Source: Mercurialis annua
Taxonomy: Eukaryota > Streptophyta > Magnoliopsida > Malpighiales > Euphorbiaceae
Direction: 5' to 3'
Length of the DNA stretch: 64,000 bases
Assembly (NCBI RefSeq): GCF_937616625.2
Contig: NC_065570.1
Coordinates: 7,512,001 to 7,576,000 of the forward strand
Shown: one piece after another, positions 22,667 through 35,361 of the stretch
How the letters are laid out: each line of letters opens with the position of its first letter
How positions within the stretch are numbered: the stretch's first letter is position 1
The notes under the pieces: generated by a model
The model's input: only the letters and a program-made list of their open reading frames with translations
The model's database searches: none
Told to the model about the DNA's origin: nothing
Translations under genes and position numbers: made by a program

Positions 22667-23297
22667 GGCCTAATGGTATATTAAATCAAAACCTTTACGG
22701 GTTGTGGTAATTTTATAAAAACAATTGAATAATTTTAACATTTCATTGCAATTGTAGCCATTTTTTCAATTAATTTAATTTTTTTCAATTTTACTTCATT
22801 CACTACTAGAAAACTGCATTTTACCAACAGATTTTTCCGTTGCTAAAGGCTGAAATCCGTCTGTAAATTAAGTTTTCCGTTGGTAAAAGACTAAAATCCG
22901 TCGTTAAATCAAAAAAATTTCGTCGGTAATTCTCTATTTTCTTGTAGTGATTATAATACATATTAGTTTCGTTTGTCCTTTTTGGTTATTTTTAACTTCA
23001 AATTTGTTTGTGTTTTTGCTCCAATCATCGAAAAAGTTAGAGAGTTTATAATTAGAATTTAATGTTGTTTTATTTTTTTTAATATTAGAAGTTAAATTTT
23101 TAAGTTTTAAAAAATGGATTATTTTGGAGACGTTAATTTATAATTTCAACAAAAAGTCGTAATAATTATATTGATTGAAAAAACATTTTGCTAAAATCAT
23201 AACAAAATGTTAGTTTAGAATATTATTATAAAAATTAAAAGTTTAGGATAAAATTACAACAATCCGCAATTTTTTTGATTTACTTTGCTAATTGGCC
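22667..23297. mobile_element. Mutator-type MITE carrying a nested CACTA MITE
   Basis: The left end GGCCTAATGGTATATTAAAT and the complement of the right end GGCCAATTAGCAAAGTAAAT pair imperfectly, and inward AACCTTTACGGGTTGTGG pairs with its counterpart. A perfect 9-bp duplication TTAATTTTA flanks it (22658-22666 and 23298-23306). Without the nested insertion it is about 480 bp. Same family as 7955-8212. Confidence 0.78.
22801..22949. mobile_element. 149-bp CACTA-type MITE
   Basis: It starts CACTACTAGAAAA and ends TTTTCTTGTAGTG, the terminal inverted repeat of plant CACTA (En/Spm) elements, with a 3-bp duplication ATT (22798-22800 and 22950-22952). Subterminal motifs TTTCCGTTG and AAATCCGTC repeat inside. 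It lies wholly within the MULE-type MITE. Confidence 0.88.
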
Positions 23298-23519
23298 TTA
23301 ATTTTATAATAAACATATATTGGTATAACAATAAAATAAAATGCATGGTTAATATTCAAAATAAATGATAAATTTTAGTAATTAATATTGTATATATGAT
23401 AGAATATTATAAATAAATAAATAATATCTTACGTATATGGTAGGATATATTAAAAATAAAAAAAGCTCAGTATTTTAACTAATATGTATTAAGTAGTTTA
23501 AAAAAAAATTAATTTAGTT

Positions 23520-24000
23520 GAACATGCGGTTATGGTTTCAGAAAAAATTGAACCGGTCTGGAACCAACTGGCCCCTATTTCTAACAACTTTGATTCAATT
23601 ATAAGTTTTTTCTCAGTTTCAGGCCAGTTTTGACCAAATTTAGTTTGGTTCGGAAACAAACCGACACGTAACTACGTACTCTATGATTTTGGTTCTTCTC
23701 TAAATTAAATATATAGTTCAACCTCTGTAAACAGAAAAAGAATTAAAAAATTAAAAAATATTGAACCGATTAAACTATAAATCATCAAATTATTTATTTA
23801 CTTGTTAAAGTATCATTCATTTACACTAATATTTCAATTTATTTCCTAATTATATGCGTTTAAATTTTGAATATGTAAATTCATTTAAAACTAAATAAAT
23901 ATACATATTATATATATTGTCTAAACATATTTATTTATTATTAAAATAGTTGAACCGATTGACTCATAAATCGATAGTTCCGATTCAATTTTTAAAACAC
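23520..24000. repeat. right part of a degenerate CCGGT-type repeat
   Basis: Contains GAACCGGTCTGGAACC, TTGAACCGATTAAAC and TTGAACCGATTGACTC phrases interleaved with AT-rich sequence. See the entry at 22350-22510. Confidence 0.35.
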
Positions 24001-24422
24001 TTGGTATTATTAATTTTTCAACATTAAAAATAGGTAACACTAATTGTTTGAGGGTTTCAAATTTGAATTGCAAATTGAACCAATTCAAATATTTGAGGGT
24101 TAAATTGATACTTTGAATAAGACCAAGTTGGCCTTTTTGTTCATGATTTTTCCCCTCATATCACATGAGTTTTCATTCATTAAACCCATTCTTCTTCTTT
24201 CTCCATTAGAATAAACATTATATTTCTCCCACTTGTATTATAAACCTCTTACCTCCACATGATCTTCCATTCATCTCCTCTTTTAATTTTAGTCTAGTTG
24301 GAAAGTGACTATCCCCAACTATTTATATATATATACAATCATATACAACCAAAAAAATTAACAATACTCGTCGATCTCTCTGAAAATATTAATCTTAAAA
24401 ACTACGTCGTTTTACGATACAT

Positions 24423-25070
24423 ATGCCGATTCTTCACAGAATCAACACCACCACCACCACCACCATGGCCGCAACCCCAGCTTCTACGGGTTCAACTATA
24501 TCCTCCTCCACCGCTTCACCCTGTCAAAAACGCTGGTCAGTCCCGGTACCGGTACCTGACACGGTGTCAAAGCACCACACACATATTATATGCCCTAACC
24601 AGTGCTCCTCCGCAGTCGTCCAACACATCTCCGCTCCCGTATCCACCGTCTGGTCCGTCGTCAGACGGTTTGATAATCCGCAAGCCTACAAGCACTTCGT
24701 TAAAAGCTGCCACGTCATCAATGGAGACGGCGACGTCGGCTCTCTCCGTGAAGTCCACGTCATATCCGGACTCCCGGCAGCTAACAGCACGGAGCGGTTA
24801 GAGATTCTTGATGAGGAGAGACACGTAATCAGCTTCAGCGTTGTAGGTGGGGACCACCGGCTTTCGAACTATAAATCGGTGACTACTCTCCATCCTTCTG
24901 CGGCCGGAAACGGCACCGTCGTGGTGGAGTCTTACGTGGTGGATGTTCCAGCTGGCAACACGAAGGAGGACACGTGTGATTTCGTGGACACTATCGTTCG
25001 GTGCAACCTGCAGTCACTGGCTCGGATCGCTGAAAACTTGGCTAGACGGAGCAAGTCAGCTTGTTTGTGA
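24423..25070 (+). CDS. PYL: PYR/PYL/RCAR abscisic acid receptor, PYL4-6 type, 215 aa
   Basis: A START-fold soluble receptor that binds ABA and then inhibits clade A PP2C phosphatases, in cytosol and nucleus. It is a single uninterrupted exon, as in the PYL4-6 group. The N-terminus is a Thr/Ser/Pro-rich tail, then the core begins near [20 protein letters not shown]. Key elements are visible: the ligand-carboxylate lysine in AYKHF (Lys-90), the gate loop SGLPA (115-119), the latch GGDHRL (142-147), [20 protein letters not shown], and the C-terminal helix [19 protein letters not shown]. All expected ligand and gate residues are present, so it should be functional. The ATG at 24423 is the first in frame; the next at 24465 (MAATPAS) would drop a run of Thr and is an alternative start. 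TATATATA-type sequence at about 24325-24335 could be its TATA region. Confidence 0.96.
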   Translation: MPILHRINTTTTTTMAATPASTGSTISSSTASPCQKRWSVPVPVPDTVSKHHTHIICPNQCSSAVVQHISAPVSTVWSVVRRFDNPQAYKHFVKSCHVINGDGDVGSLREVHVISGLPAANSTERLEILDEERHVISFSVVGGDHRLSNYKSVTTLHPSAAGNGTVVVESYVVDVPAGNTKEDTCDFVDTIVRCNLQSLARIAENLARRSKSACL

Positions 25071-28040
25071 GTGATACTATAAATTTTGTTACTGTTGAAA
25101 ATAGATGTGGTGATACGGCGTCGTTTTTGTGAGTTTTTGCCAATGAAGTAACTTAAACAGATTTAGTTAGTTGGTGTTTTTTTTTTCTTGTAAAAAATAT
25201 CTGTTCTGCTTGTATTTTTTAATTTGATTTTCCATTAATGAATATGAATTTGAGAAATAAAAAGTGAATAGTGACAGATAGTTCATTATCTGTTATTTTT
25301 TTATTCAGATTATAATATAGAATCTTTTAATCTTTGGTTGCTAGCTTTTCACTATCTTTCTGTCCTCATTACCCGGGTGATGGTGATGGTTATTGATTTA
25401 AAATTAAACGACATTAATGGTTGGTTTTGGTAGCAAATATTGGTAATTTAAATAATCCGAAAGGCCAAAGCATGATCAAAATGGAGTCGTTGATCGTCAA
25501 AACTAAGTGCGCAACTTTGTTCCTGCAAGTGCTAGCTTTAATTGCACACAATTTGTCGATGGAATACTACATTGTCGATAAGTAGCACGGAAAGGTCCGA
25601 AACGTTTTGTACAAATTTTTGAAATTTGGATTGACGAATGCTTTGAAAAAAAAAACACAACTTTCTCGAGATTTCCGTACTTCATATATAGAATTATTGT
25701 TTTGGCCATATATAATCTCGATATTGAACTTGTAGAAAGTTTGACACTAGCTTGTTCGCTATCAAATTTAAAATATAATATGTTCAGATTCGATTTAAAT
25801 TTTTAGATTCATAAAAATTATTAATAATAGGAATAATTTTTTTAATATTAACCGTAAATGAATGTAAATAATTATAACTAAATAACTCTAAGTTAATTAG
25901 GTTTACATAAATATAAAATAAGATTAAAATGGGAGAGGAAATGTCATATTATTCCTTTCCTATTAGCAATATGAGATTTATTCATACAATTCACTAACAC
26001 ATGTTTAAATAACTCATACCATTGAATTATAACTCACATGATATAAATGTTGAATTTAGATCGTGGAATTGATTCCTCCCATAAGACTCTTCCTCCCCCA
26101 ATTATCAGAAATAAATAACTCATCTTATTACATTGTATTAAATTGTTTAATTTACAATTTTTGAAATGGCTTGATTTTTTTTAATTTTTCACATTCAAAT
26201 GAGTCAAACATTATCAAATTTATCCATAAAACAAAATTTAAAAATTAAATTTGATTGATAAAGAAAAGAAAGGAATGGATCATGTGAAGGTGAATTAAAA
26301 TAGGTATTTTTGGGTGCATATACAGATTAACACAAATGCTAGGGTGCGCAGTTTCTATAAGAGGAAAATGAATTAATTGCGAATGAGAGGAGACAAAAGA
26401 TGGGAGGAATTATGTAGCATCAGTACTCCTCGTGCGCCTCCCATCGCTTTCCACTTCACCACTGCATTCAATCCAATCTACTTTTATTTCATCTTCAATT
26501 CACGTAAAAAAAATATAGTACTAATGGAGAAACAATAAAATAATCTAAATCCAGATAAACTTTTAAAAAATTTATTTTAAATTTTTTTATACGCTTTATA
26601 TTTCAACATTATACACTCGGTATTAAAAATAAAACCGTCTCTCACTCTCTCAAATGTTATCGGTTGTGAGCAAAAATAAAAGTATAAAATCTGAATCCAT
26701 AATACGATATAATTCTGCGATCTATTTTTATGATATAACATCTTTTTTTTTTATCATCTATTGTTTTTATTTTATTTTTTGTGACCGACTACAACCTCTC
26801 GGTTAATGTTAATATGGAGAATATTGAGTCAAAACTATAAAAATCTGAAGTATGGAGAATCTAAAATTGATGTTTTAAATGGTTTTTTTTTTTGCATTTA
26901 ACGTGAAGGGAATCAAAAGGTGTTTGAGTTTGATTACTCAACAAACAACCACAACCACAACAAGTAGGTGATAAAATATAATTTGAGAGCAAGTTGCAAA
27001 TATTTGTGTATGTATGGCCATGCAACTTGCACTCTCTAATTTCTCTGTCCCTTCAACATTACGACCATCTCTCAAGTTGGTGTGCAAGTGGGAACCCAGA
27101 GAAGAAGGGTGGTTGGTTTTTATATCTTCTGCCTCTACTATTTTCTTTACTTTTCAAGATATGAATAAATTTGATAAAACTAATTTCAATTTAGTCACGG
27201 CTTTCTAAAATTACGAGCAATGAGATTTTAAAAAAAAAAACATTTTAAACAAATTATATTTACGTAGAAAACTAGTCTTATTGTGTCTTTTTTTTCTCTT
27301 ACATAAATGAGTATTTGATTTTCATTTTATTCTTTTTTTTATGTGAGAGAAAAAATATTACTTGCGTGGCAAGATTTAGTGATAGATTGACTATGTTTAA
27401 CTTAGAATTACCATTTTAAAATTTAATAACTATAGTGAAATAAATCAAATTTTATGATTAAATAAAACAATACGACAGATTAGTAACCTTGAAAATTTGA
27501 TACTTAATAATTAAGTTAATATATGGAAATTATAGGAGAAAACAAAAGAAGTTTGCTGAACAAAATGAAAGAAAATTGTAGAAGCACGTGGAAAAAAACA
27601 AAAAGATCAAAACAGACCTATAAAATATTGAAAGGCTCGAAAGTACGTTCACATTATTAATCTGGTGCAAAAAAAGGTTCGTGTTATAAGGGTAATATCC
27701 CATTAATTTTATAACATCTTCACGTAACACATCTTTTTGATACTTTCTATGAATTTACAAACCATGTTCCAATTTTTCCTTAGGAGATTTTGTAGTTCCT
27801 TAGCATCCTTTAGATTAAAAATAATTTCATCTTAGAAGGACATTAATTTTTTAAATTCTTTTGGAACTTATTATTTCATTAAATTTATAGCTATATATAA
27901 TAAATTTCCATAACAATACTCAGTAAAAACAATTGCAAAATCCTCCAGCAAGACCCAGATTAGAACCAGATAGGATCATAGCAAGATCAAAACATTATTA
28001 AAAAACAACAATTTAACGATAGATCAAAACTCAGTCACTA
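25071..28040. other. intergenic, AT-rich, no supported gene
   Basis: The first ~200 bp should be the PYL 3' UTR. A 64-codon frame at 27014 begins like a plastid transit peptide (MAMQLALSNFSVPS) but stops without a domain. Nothing else recognisable. Confidence 0.5.
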
Positions 28041-28059
28041 AATGAAGAATTACCGGCAT

Positions 28060-28385
28060 AGCAACAGATTAGCGAAGGAAGGCATCGGCAAGCAAGGCAC
28101 GAGTTGGCACCAACCATCATCATCGACAAATTTTGGCAACGGAGCCGTCGCCAAAATGGCGCGCATTAAGCTCCAAAAAATTATGCAGGTACAATTAGTG
28201 ATAAATACAAGATTATGTTACTAATCAGCGACGGATACAAGATTTTGTTGTTGATTATCGACGAATAACAATGTCCATCCTTGATTAGCAACGGACATTT
28301 AATTTGTCTCTGATTAACGACAACATCTTGTATCCGTCACTAATTACCAACAATATTTTGCGACGGATCTAGAGTCCGCGCCAAA
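28060..28385. repeat. foldback repeat with GCGACGGA motifs
   Basis: GCGACGGATACAAGAT and its inverted partner ATCTTGTATCCGTCACT, TTGCGACGG, and the small palindrome ATTTTGGCAACGG / CCGTCGCCAAAAT occur within 330 bp. These CCGTC/GACGG subterminal-type motifs resemble those of CACTA non-autonomous elements, but I find no CACTA ends. The open frame 28042-28224 is repeat sequence. Confidence 0.45.
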
Positions 28386-28599
28386 TGAATCAAAGTAAGA
28401 TGAAGATTCATAGAAAAAAGTAGGATCAAGATTCGACAAATAATATCTCCAGGCAAGATACGATTAAGACCCAAATCCTAGTAAGATCAAGGTTCGAGCA
28501 AAGACTAGCTCGGGCCAAAGTAAGACTAAGGCTTTGCTTTGTCTGGATAACTGGATAAGTAGGCTTGGGAAATTTTACTTTTCGGAAAGTAGTAATTTT

Positions 28600-30058
28600 T
28601 TTTATTTTGTTCAACTTGTGTATTTTACTTTTCGAAAAGTTGTAAGTCCAACTTCCCTTTCATTAGCAGAGTGACTTCTCTAACAAAAAAAACATATAAT
28701 TAGTAGAACTTCCTTAATATTTTAAAAATAATTTTCTAATTTATTCTTAACTTATTTCTTTTCAAGTTTTCTAAAATTCTTTGAAAAATATTTTTATTTA
28801 CTTCATAAAATACATTTATTTTATTTTATAATCGTTACTTATAATAAAATTAAATATTTTCTATTTAATATTATTAGCGAAAACCTTCACATAGTTATTG
28901 CCAATTGGTTTTTAGATTTACCATTAAAAATTCAAAATTGAAATACTCAAAAGAAATGAATATATCATTTGACAAGGCATAATGTGTAATGTATACATTT
29001 ATATCCAAACATTGACATAATAAAGAATTGAAATGATGATGACCATACTTACAATGAATGGTAATGCTATAATTAAGCTGAAATTAAGATGTGATTAAAT
29101 AGATAAAAGATTCACATCAGTCTTAATTTCTCCCTTTCCAAAATATGTTTTCTGGTGCATTGATCCCTTCCAGATTTAATTAGCAAGCTACTTCAGTTTG
29201 CAAGAAAAAGCTAAATTTAGTTGGTGAAGTATGCACATCTTTGGTTAGTTCTGCTCAATGCCATGATTAAGTATAGCAATAAGAGTCGGTTTATCCATTA
29301 AAGTGAGATTAGGGAACTGAGAGCCATCATTATTTGGATAACACAATCTACTACTATATTATTGAGAACACCAAAATTCTTCTTGTTTTAGGTGGGGGCA
29401 TGTTTTGGTTCAAATAAGAATTGATTTTTTATTTTTCAAACCAAAAAGTATTAAAATATTTTTGCAAATTTATCAAGTTTAATAATTCATTGTAATCCTG
29501 TCCAATTTTTTTTAATTAATTTAATTATCTTAATTTTCAGTTAGATTTTTATACTAACTCTTTTGTTAGTAAAATTTATTTTTCGGACTTACAAAATTTA
29601 ATTTTTAATCAAAAAACAAAGGTAGCAAAATACAATAATATCCTCTATCTTTCCGTGATTGAAAAAAAAAAGTTGCTGCTCAAATTAAATAAAAGAACAA
29701 ATGAACATTGTGTTGAAGCGAAACATTGACACAATTAAAATGATTAAAAAATTGAATTTAATTACAGAAAAATTATTAAATTAAATAGATTTACAAATTT
29801 TAAATCTTTGGATAAAGAAATTAGTTTTTTGGTTTGACTTTTGAAATAAAAAATAGTTAAAGTTTACATAAACTAAAATATCAAACCAAACCAAATAAAA
29901 AATCTAACCAAATGATTGGTTCAATTTGATTTGAAAAAAAAAAGGAATTTTTAAAAAGTAAAGATACTTGTCAATATTTTCAGGATATAAAATTTATTAA
30001 AAATAATTATTAAAAAGTATTATTAAAAAGTATTGTAATATTTTTAGCTAAAAATCTA
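28600..30058. other. AT-rich intergenic stretch
   Basis: No gene recognised. GGTTTGACTT / AAACCAAACCAAAT phrases at 29850-29940 are the remains of an AACCAAACC-type repeat. Confidence 0.45.
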
Positions 30059-30067
30059 TAAAATGTT

Positions 30068-30259
30068 GAAAAATGCTATTTAACCCACCATTTTGTACCT
30101 GCTTCATTGTCACTCCTTACGTGGAATCATTTAATTCGTTTAATTCCCCTCCAAAAGTTTATATTTCAAAAAACAACTTTTAATGCAATCACTAATTTGT
30201 TGCCACGTCAGGTGGGTTAAAAAAGATGGGTTAAAAAGGAGGGTTATATAGCATTGCTC
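30068..30259. mobile_element. Mutator-type MITE (192 bp)
   Basis: The left end GAAAAATGCTATTTAACCC and the complement of the right end GAGCAATGCTATATAACCC are inverted repeats. The flanks are TAAAATGTT (30059-30067) and TAAAATATT (30260-30268), a 9-bp duplication with one mismatch. Confidence 0.65.
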
Positions 30260-30392
30260 TAAAATATTATAGTTAAATTTTTTTAGCATTCACACTCGTT
30301 GGATTCGCCAATACAGTGAAGAGATAACAGCGGCTAAATTTTATTCATTGTTGTTTTTAAATGGTGAAACTGTTGCTAGTATACTGGCTAAA

Positions 30393-30741
30393 AGCATCTC
30401 CATTACATATTGTATTTTTATGCTATTTTTAGCACAAAATAAGATAAAATACTATATATAGCACATATTATTAAAATTCACTCCATTGCAAAATGCTAAA
30501 CTAAATGATAAATTTATAAATTTATAATTTTGTAAGTGATTATCATTATTGATGGAAAATCTGTAAATAATTTAGATATAATAAAATTTGGCATATGCTA
30601 AATTTTCTAATAAATTTGGCACAAAATTTAGCATATGCTAAATTTAGCACATGAAATAAAAGTGCAATGCAGATGTGTTTTTTATACTAAATGCTAAATT
30701 ATAGCATCGTGAGGTATTTTTAGCATTAGAGTGGAGATGCT
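30393..30741. mobile_element. MITE with GCATCTCCA ends (about 350 bp)
   Basis: AAGCATCTCCATTACA at the left and GTGGAGATGCTC at the right are inverted. Interior TAGCACAAAAT and GCTATTTTTAGCA repeats occur in both orientations. A related fragment is at about 20370-20520. No clear target duplication. Confidence 0.55.
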
Positions 30742-30814
30742 CACAATCTAATTGTTGATATGCTAAGAGGCGGTGGCGACGTTTCAGTTGCTGACGTAGT
30801 TGACAGAAATTGGG

Positions 30815-31122
30815 ACTTAAATAACAATTTGTCCCTCAACTTGTAAGCAATGAATAATTAATATATAAATTAATTTTTTGGATAAATTAGTTATGAATTT
30901 TATGAGTATGGGTAATTAACCCAATTTTGACAATTTACCCCTCAATTTGTAAGCTAATTGTTTCGTAAATTGGCAATTTGCCCCCTCAACTTATAAGCTA
31001 ATTTTTCAAAATAGAGTTAATTGCACAAAATCATCAAGTTCGTAACTAATTTGGCCATAAAATTAATTTATATATTAATTACCCATTACTTACAGGTTGA
31101 GAGGACAAATTATTATTTAAAT
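30815..31122. repeat. long foldback (inverted-repeat) element
   Basis: TTAAATAACAATTTGTCC at the left pairs with GGACAAATTATTATTTAA at the right, and the arms continue through CAACTTGTAAGCAATG and AATTAATATATAAATTAA. It is MITE-like; because the arms reach into the flanks, the target duplication cannot be separated from the terminal repeat. Confidence 0.55.
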
Positions 31123-31724
31123 CGAAATGTTGATGTTTAACTTTTGAGTTTCTCACTCAAAATGATTAATAGTTTCAACATAAGTATGTTAATATCTAAT
31201 ATTTTGGTTGTGTTTAACTTTGAATTTTTTTTTGTCTCATTTTTAAAATAATTGAGGACTTTAATAACAAAAGCATAATTGCTCTCTATATAAAAACATA
31301 GAGTTATTATCATGAAGTATTCTCAGTTTTTGTATTATCTTAAATTTAAGCATAATGTATTAAATATCTTATCTCGCATTTTAACTTTTCTAAATTTTAT
31401 ATTTTATAGTTTTTGCGTTGTCTTATATGTTATTTTTCGTAAAAATTATGTCAATTTGACTGTTTTAAATGACCAAAACAACATCGTATAAGGTATTTAA
31501 ACTACAAATGTCATAAAATGATAAAATGAAAAGTTGAGCTTTTTTATTTAAAATTTAAAAAGTTGAGATGTGTAGTGTCACTTTTGGTAGAATTTATTTA
31601 AATCGTAAAAATGAGAATCCCTCATGGAATGAGGCGAAGAGAAAAACAGACGGAAAAGATAAAAATATTTCATGACAATAATCCAAAAATTTAAAGGCTT
31701 TTTTAATCATCTTCCTATAATATT

Positions 31725-32108
31725 AGGTCTGATTATTTAAAAGCCACTCACCTTATAACTTTTTTTTTATTTATACCATGATTTAGGAAAATTTTCAATT
31801 GTAACCTATTTTCGATTTTTATGTTTGATCTCTACCCTAATGAGTTAAATTGACCTATTTTCTTTTGAAAAAAAATTTAAATTAGTCCTTCATTTTTAAC
31901 CTATATTCTGATAAAATGTTAATGTTAATCATTTATATATCTTGTTTTTAATATTTTCATCCTTAAATTAATTAAATTATCAAATTTTTTAATTTTGGGG
32001 TACAAATGAAACATAAAAATTGAAAATAGGGTACAATTGAAAATTTTCCTAAATCATGATATAAATGAAAAACAATTACAAGGTGGGTGGTTTTTAAATA
32101 ATAAGGTC
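31725..32108. mobile_element. foldback MITE (384 bp) sharing its TSD with the next element
   Basis: The arms pair through ATTATTTAAAAGCCAC at the left and its near-complement at the right, then through CATGATTTAGGAAAATTTTC, leaving a near-perfect inverted repeat. ATAATATT flanks it at 31717-31724 and 32109-32116. The right copy is also the left duplication of the hAT-like element that starts at 32117. Confidence 0.65.
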
Positions 32109-32116
32109 ATAATATT

Positions 32117-32826
32117 TAGGGCTGTACAGAAAAAAATTTAAACCAACCAAGTTAAACCAATTCATCCAGACCAAATCAAATAGTACGGTTTAAGAGATTG
32201 TTGGTTTGATTGTTGGTTTGAAAAATAGAAAAAAGTAATTATTGGTTTGGTTTGCGGTTTTAAAAATTATAAACCAACATAAACCAAATCAAACCAATAT
32301 ATACACATACATACATATTTTTATTAAAATTATAAATATTATAACTTAAAAATGAAATTTATATGACTATATTTTAAAACTGTACTTGGCAAAATAATAT
32401 ATTTAAATATCATTCAATGAAATAACTATCTGTATATTTATTATAGATCAATAAATGTTATATTTTTATAATATTAAAATATTATATTAATAAAATGTAA
32501 AAATTATAATATAAAATATTTATAATTTTTTATTTATTTATTAGTCATTATTATAGTTTGTTATATAAATATAACATTTATTTTTATGATGAATAAATAT
32601 TTTTAAATCTTTATATTTTTTTTATCTTAGAAGATAAATAAATGATCTTTTGATGATGGTTTAAACTGGTTTCAAAAAAGAAAATTATCAAATCAAACCA
32701 AACCCATTTTGCTGATTTATAATGTATGTTATTTGATTTTGGTTTATAAATCTGCCAAACCAGTATTATTGATTTGGACTAAAATATCAATAATAAACCA
32801 GTTAAACCAAATCATGTACACCTCTA
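32117..32826. mobile_element. hAT-like element with AAACCAAACC repeats (710 bp)
   Basis: It starts TAGGGCTGTACA and ends TGTACACCTCTA (12-bp terminal inverted repeat, two mismatches). A perfect 8-bp duplication ATAATATT lies at 32109-32116 and 32827-32834. The interior has TTAAACCAA / TTGGTTTG repeats. It is structurally the same kind of element as 1089-1626 with a different internal motif. No transposase. Confidence 0.88.
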
Positions 32827-32834
32827 ATAATATT

Positions 32835-34887
32835 ATATGTCAATCAGGGTAATGAAGGGTGTGATTTCTTTAAGGTGTTGAGGTATCTTCACGGCAACGC
32901 ACGAGTGTGGATGTGGAGACATTAACCACCATGACCTAATTCCTATTTATTTTATTTGACCATCACTACTAAAAAGAAAAATGAAGTAAATTTATAAGAA
33001 TAAAGTATATCATTGAATAACTAAAAAGTATTTAAATAATTTATAAATAAAAATTATGAGCATGTAATACAAATCATTATAAATTTTATTTATACTACAT
33101 ATCACTTGATACAATAATTTTAGCGTACATAAAATTTCTACTGTTACAGCTGATAGATTGAACATTTAAAAAACATCCAGTTAATTGTCTAGATATATAA
33201 TACATTTGTACTGTTTTATATAACTGAAAACTAAATACTAAAATTAAATATTGAATAATTTTTAAAATATTAAATTAAATATTTTATTTATAATTTTGAC
33301 CATGAAAAAATATTAGTAATTTAATAAAATATATTTTGATTCTTTTATTATATTCATAGATATAGATATGTGCATAAAATAATTAATAATATAAAAATAA
33401 AAAATTATTCTATGAAATATTATCAATATTTTATTTATAAATTAATAATAAAGTCACTTTAATATAAAGATAAAAAATTAACAACTTAATATTTTAAATA
33501 GAAATTTCAAATTTCATATAAATTTAGTATGTGTTATCAAACACTATTTAATTAAAAAAAACATGTATTTATCAGGAATCATATGTCGTTTGTCATTTAT
33601 ACCCTATGCTAAAAATTATGTCAGTATGATCAAACATTCAAATATATTCATTTCTCACTCAAGGAGTAAAATTAATAAAAATAAATTATGATTTAGTCAT
33701 TTAATTTATTTTTGTAATATTATTCTTTAATTTAATAATTTTTATAAGTTGTAATCGATTCTGATAGTTTTCAAACTACCACCTTATTTTATTTTCATGA
33801 CCACATTTTATTTTAATTTTAAACTTTAATTTTATTTCAACAGAAAATTTTCCGACTCAAAATGCATGTGACAATCGTTTTTTGTCTAATTTTACATAAA
33901 AACTTGCCATGTATACATAATTGACTTCCACTATAATTAATGAAATCATGTATTCGTAATTTTCAGGCTAAAATAAGTATGAAGTGATTCTCATGTGGTA
34001 ATAATAAACAAAAATTGATTGTCATATACATTTTCGACTGAAAAATCTGCCGCTAAAATAAAATTAAAATTTAGTAATTAAAATTTAATTACCAAAATAA
34101 AATAAGGGAATAATTTAGATATCATGAAAATATATTACCCTATAAAAATTATGTGAGTTACTACTCGATACGGTATAAATAGATAATACAGATAGTTTGA
34201 AAAACTTTAGGTTTATTAATTTTGAAAAAAGTAAAATTTCTTTCAGTGGTAGATTTTTTTTGATAAATTAAGAAATTAATTTAATACAAAATCTTAATTA
34301 AAATATATATCCAATTAAACTCTTAGACTAAAACGTGGATACATTTGATAAGATTTACATAATATTGGACTTAACTGGTAAAGATTTTAGTATAGAGTAT
34401 ATATGATAAACAACATATAATTCTGAGTAGAAAAATACCTTTTACCTAATAAAAATAATAATATATTAAACAATATATTAATTAAATAATCTAATTAATA
34501 AATAATTTAATTACACATATATTAATATAATTTCCAAAAAAATTAAATATATTATAAATTGGATTATCAAACACTATTTTCCTTTTTCTTAGTTAATAAA
34601 TATTTTATGTTCAATTTTTCCATAACTTATGTAATTTTGTACTTCTAGCTCAAAAACTTATGAAAATTGTTAAATTATGCTAGTAATATTAACTAAAAGC
34701 TAACAGTTGTTGCTAATTGCAAATAAATTAATTATTATTGAGTGTTTTAAAAATTATCTGTGACTAATGGTATTTGTTTGCACAATGCTATATATTATTT
34801 TAAGTGAATGCTTCACATTCTAACATTTTTATATGAATATCACATAGAATAAAAATATTCCCAAGAAATACATAATAAGGGTATGGT
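32835..34887. other. AT-rich intergenic stretch
   Basis: Over 75 percent A+T by eye, no gene and no element with resolvable ends. Confidence 0.5.
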
Positions 34888-34894
34888 GGTAGAT

Positions 34895-35157
34895 CGGGGC
34901 GCGCAAAAATCAATCCAACCCAACCAATAAATTTAGTTCGTTTGTTTTGGGGCTATAATTTTATTTTATTTTGAATTTTATATTTGATTCGGTTATAAAA
35001 GTTATTTTTTAGTGCAAACTGAACTAAACGAAGCAAAAGTTTACTAAACCGAACGTTTTTATTTGATTCGATTTATATTATTCTACACTCTCAAAAAATC
35101 TATTTGATTCGTTTAAAATAATAATAATTCGGTTCGAACCGAATACAAAACCATATC
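34895..35157. mobile_element. possible hAT-like element abutting the TBL gene
   Basis: The interior has CGGTTCGAACCG, GATTCGGTT and AACCGAAC phrases like other hAT-like elements here. GGTAGAT occurs on both sides (34888-34894 and 35158-35164), a 7-bp candidate duplication. The ends GGGGCGCGCA and CATATC do not form a good inverted repeat, so the call is tentative. TATAAAAG at 34994-35001 lies inside it. Confidence 0.35.
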
Positions 35158-35361
35158 GGTAGATGAAGGTAGCCTTGTAAGTTCCATTTCCATATGTATC
35201 CCTTTCATCAAACCACCAAGAAAAACACTTCCACTACTCCTAATTCAGGAAAGCAAATCATGACAATGATCTTTAACTACCTTTTTCACAAACTTCATCA
35301 AATTATACATAAACCCTACTGCTCCATCATCATCATCATCATCAACAATATTTTCTCATCA

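Noticed and set aside
26380..26450. Hairpin with GATGGGAGG / CCTCCCATC as a miR482-type precursor
   Set aside because: The arms pair for only a short stretch and do not contain the mature miR482/2118 sequence as I know it.
27014..27208. Plastid-transit-like frame MAMQLALSNFSVPS
   Set aside because: Only 64 codons, no downstream domain and no obvious splice to one; probably chance or an unrecognisable fragment.
35194..35361. Longer TBL N-terminus from the ATG at 35194
   Set aside because: Low-complexity, Ile-rich translation of a CATCAT-type tract; the start at 35362 gives a normal anchor topology. Not fully excluded.
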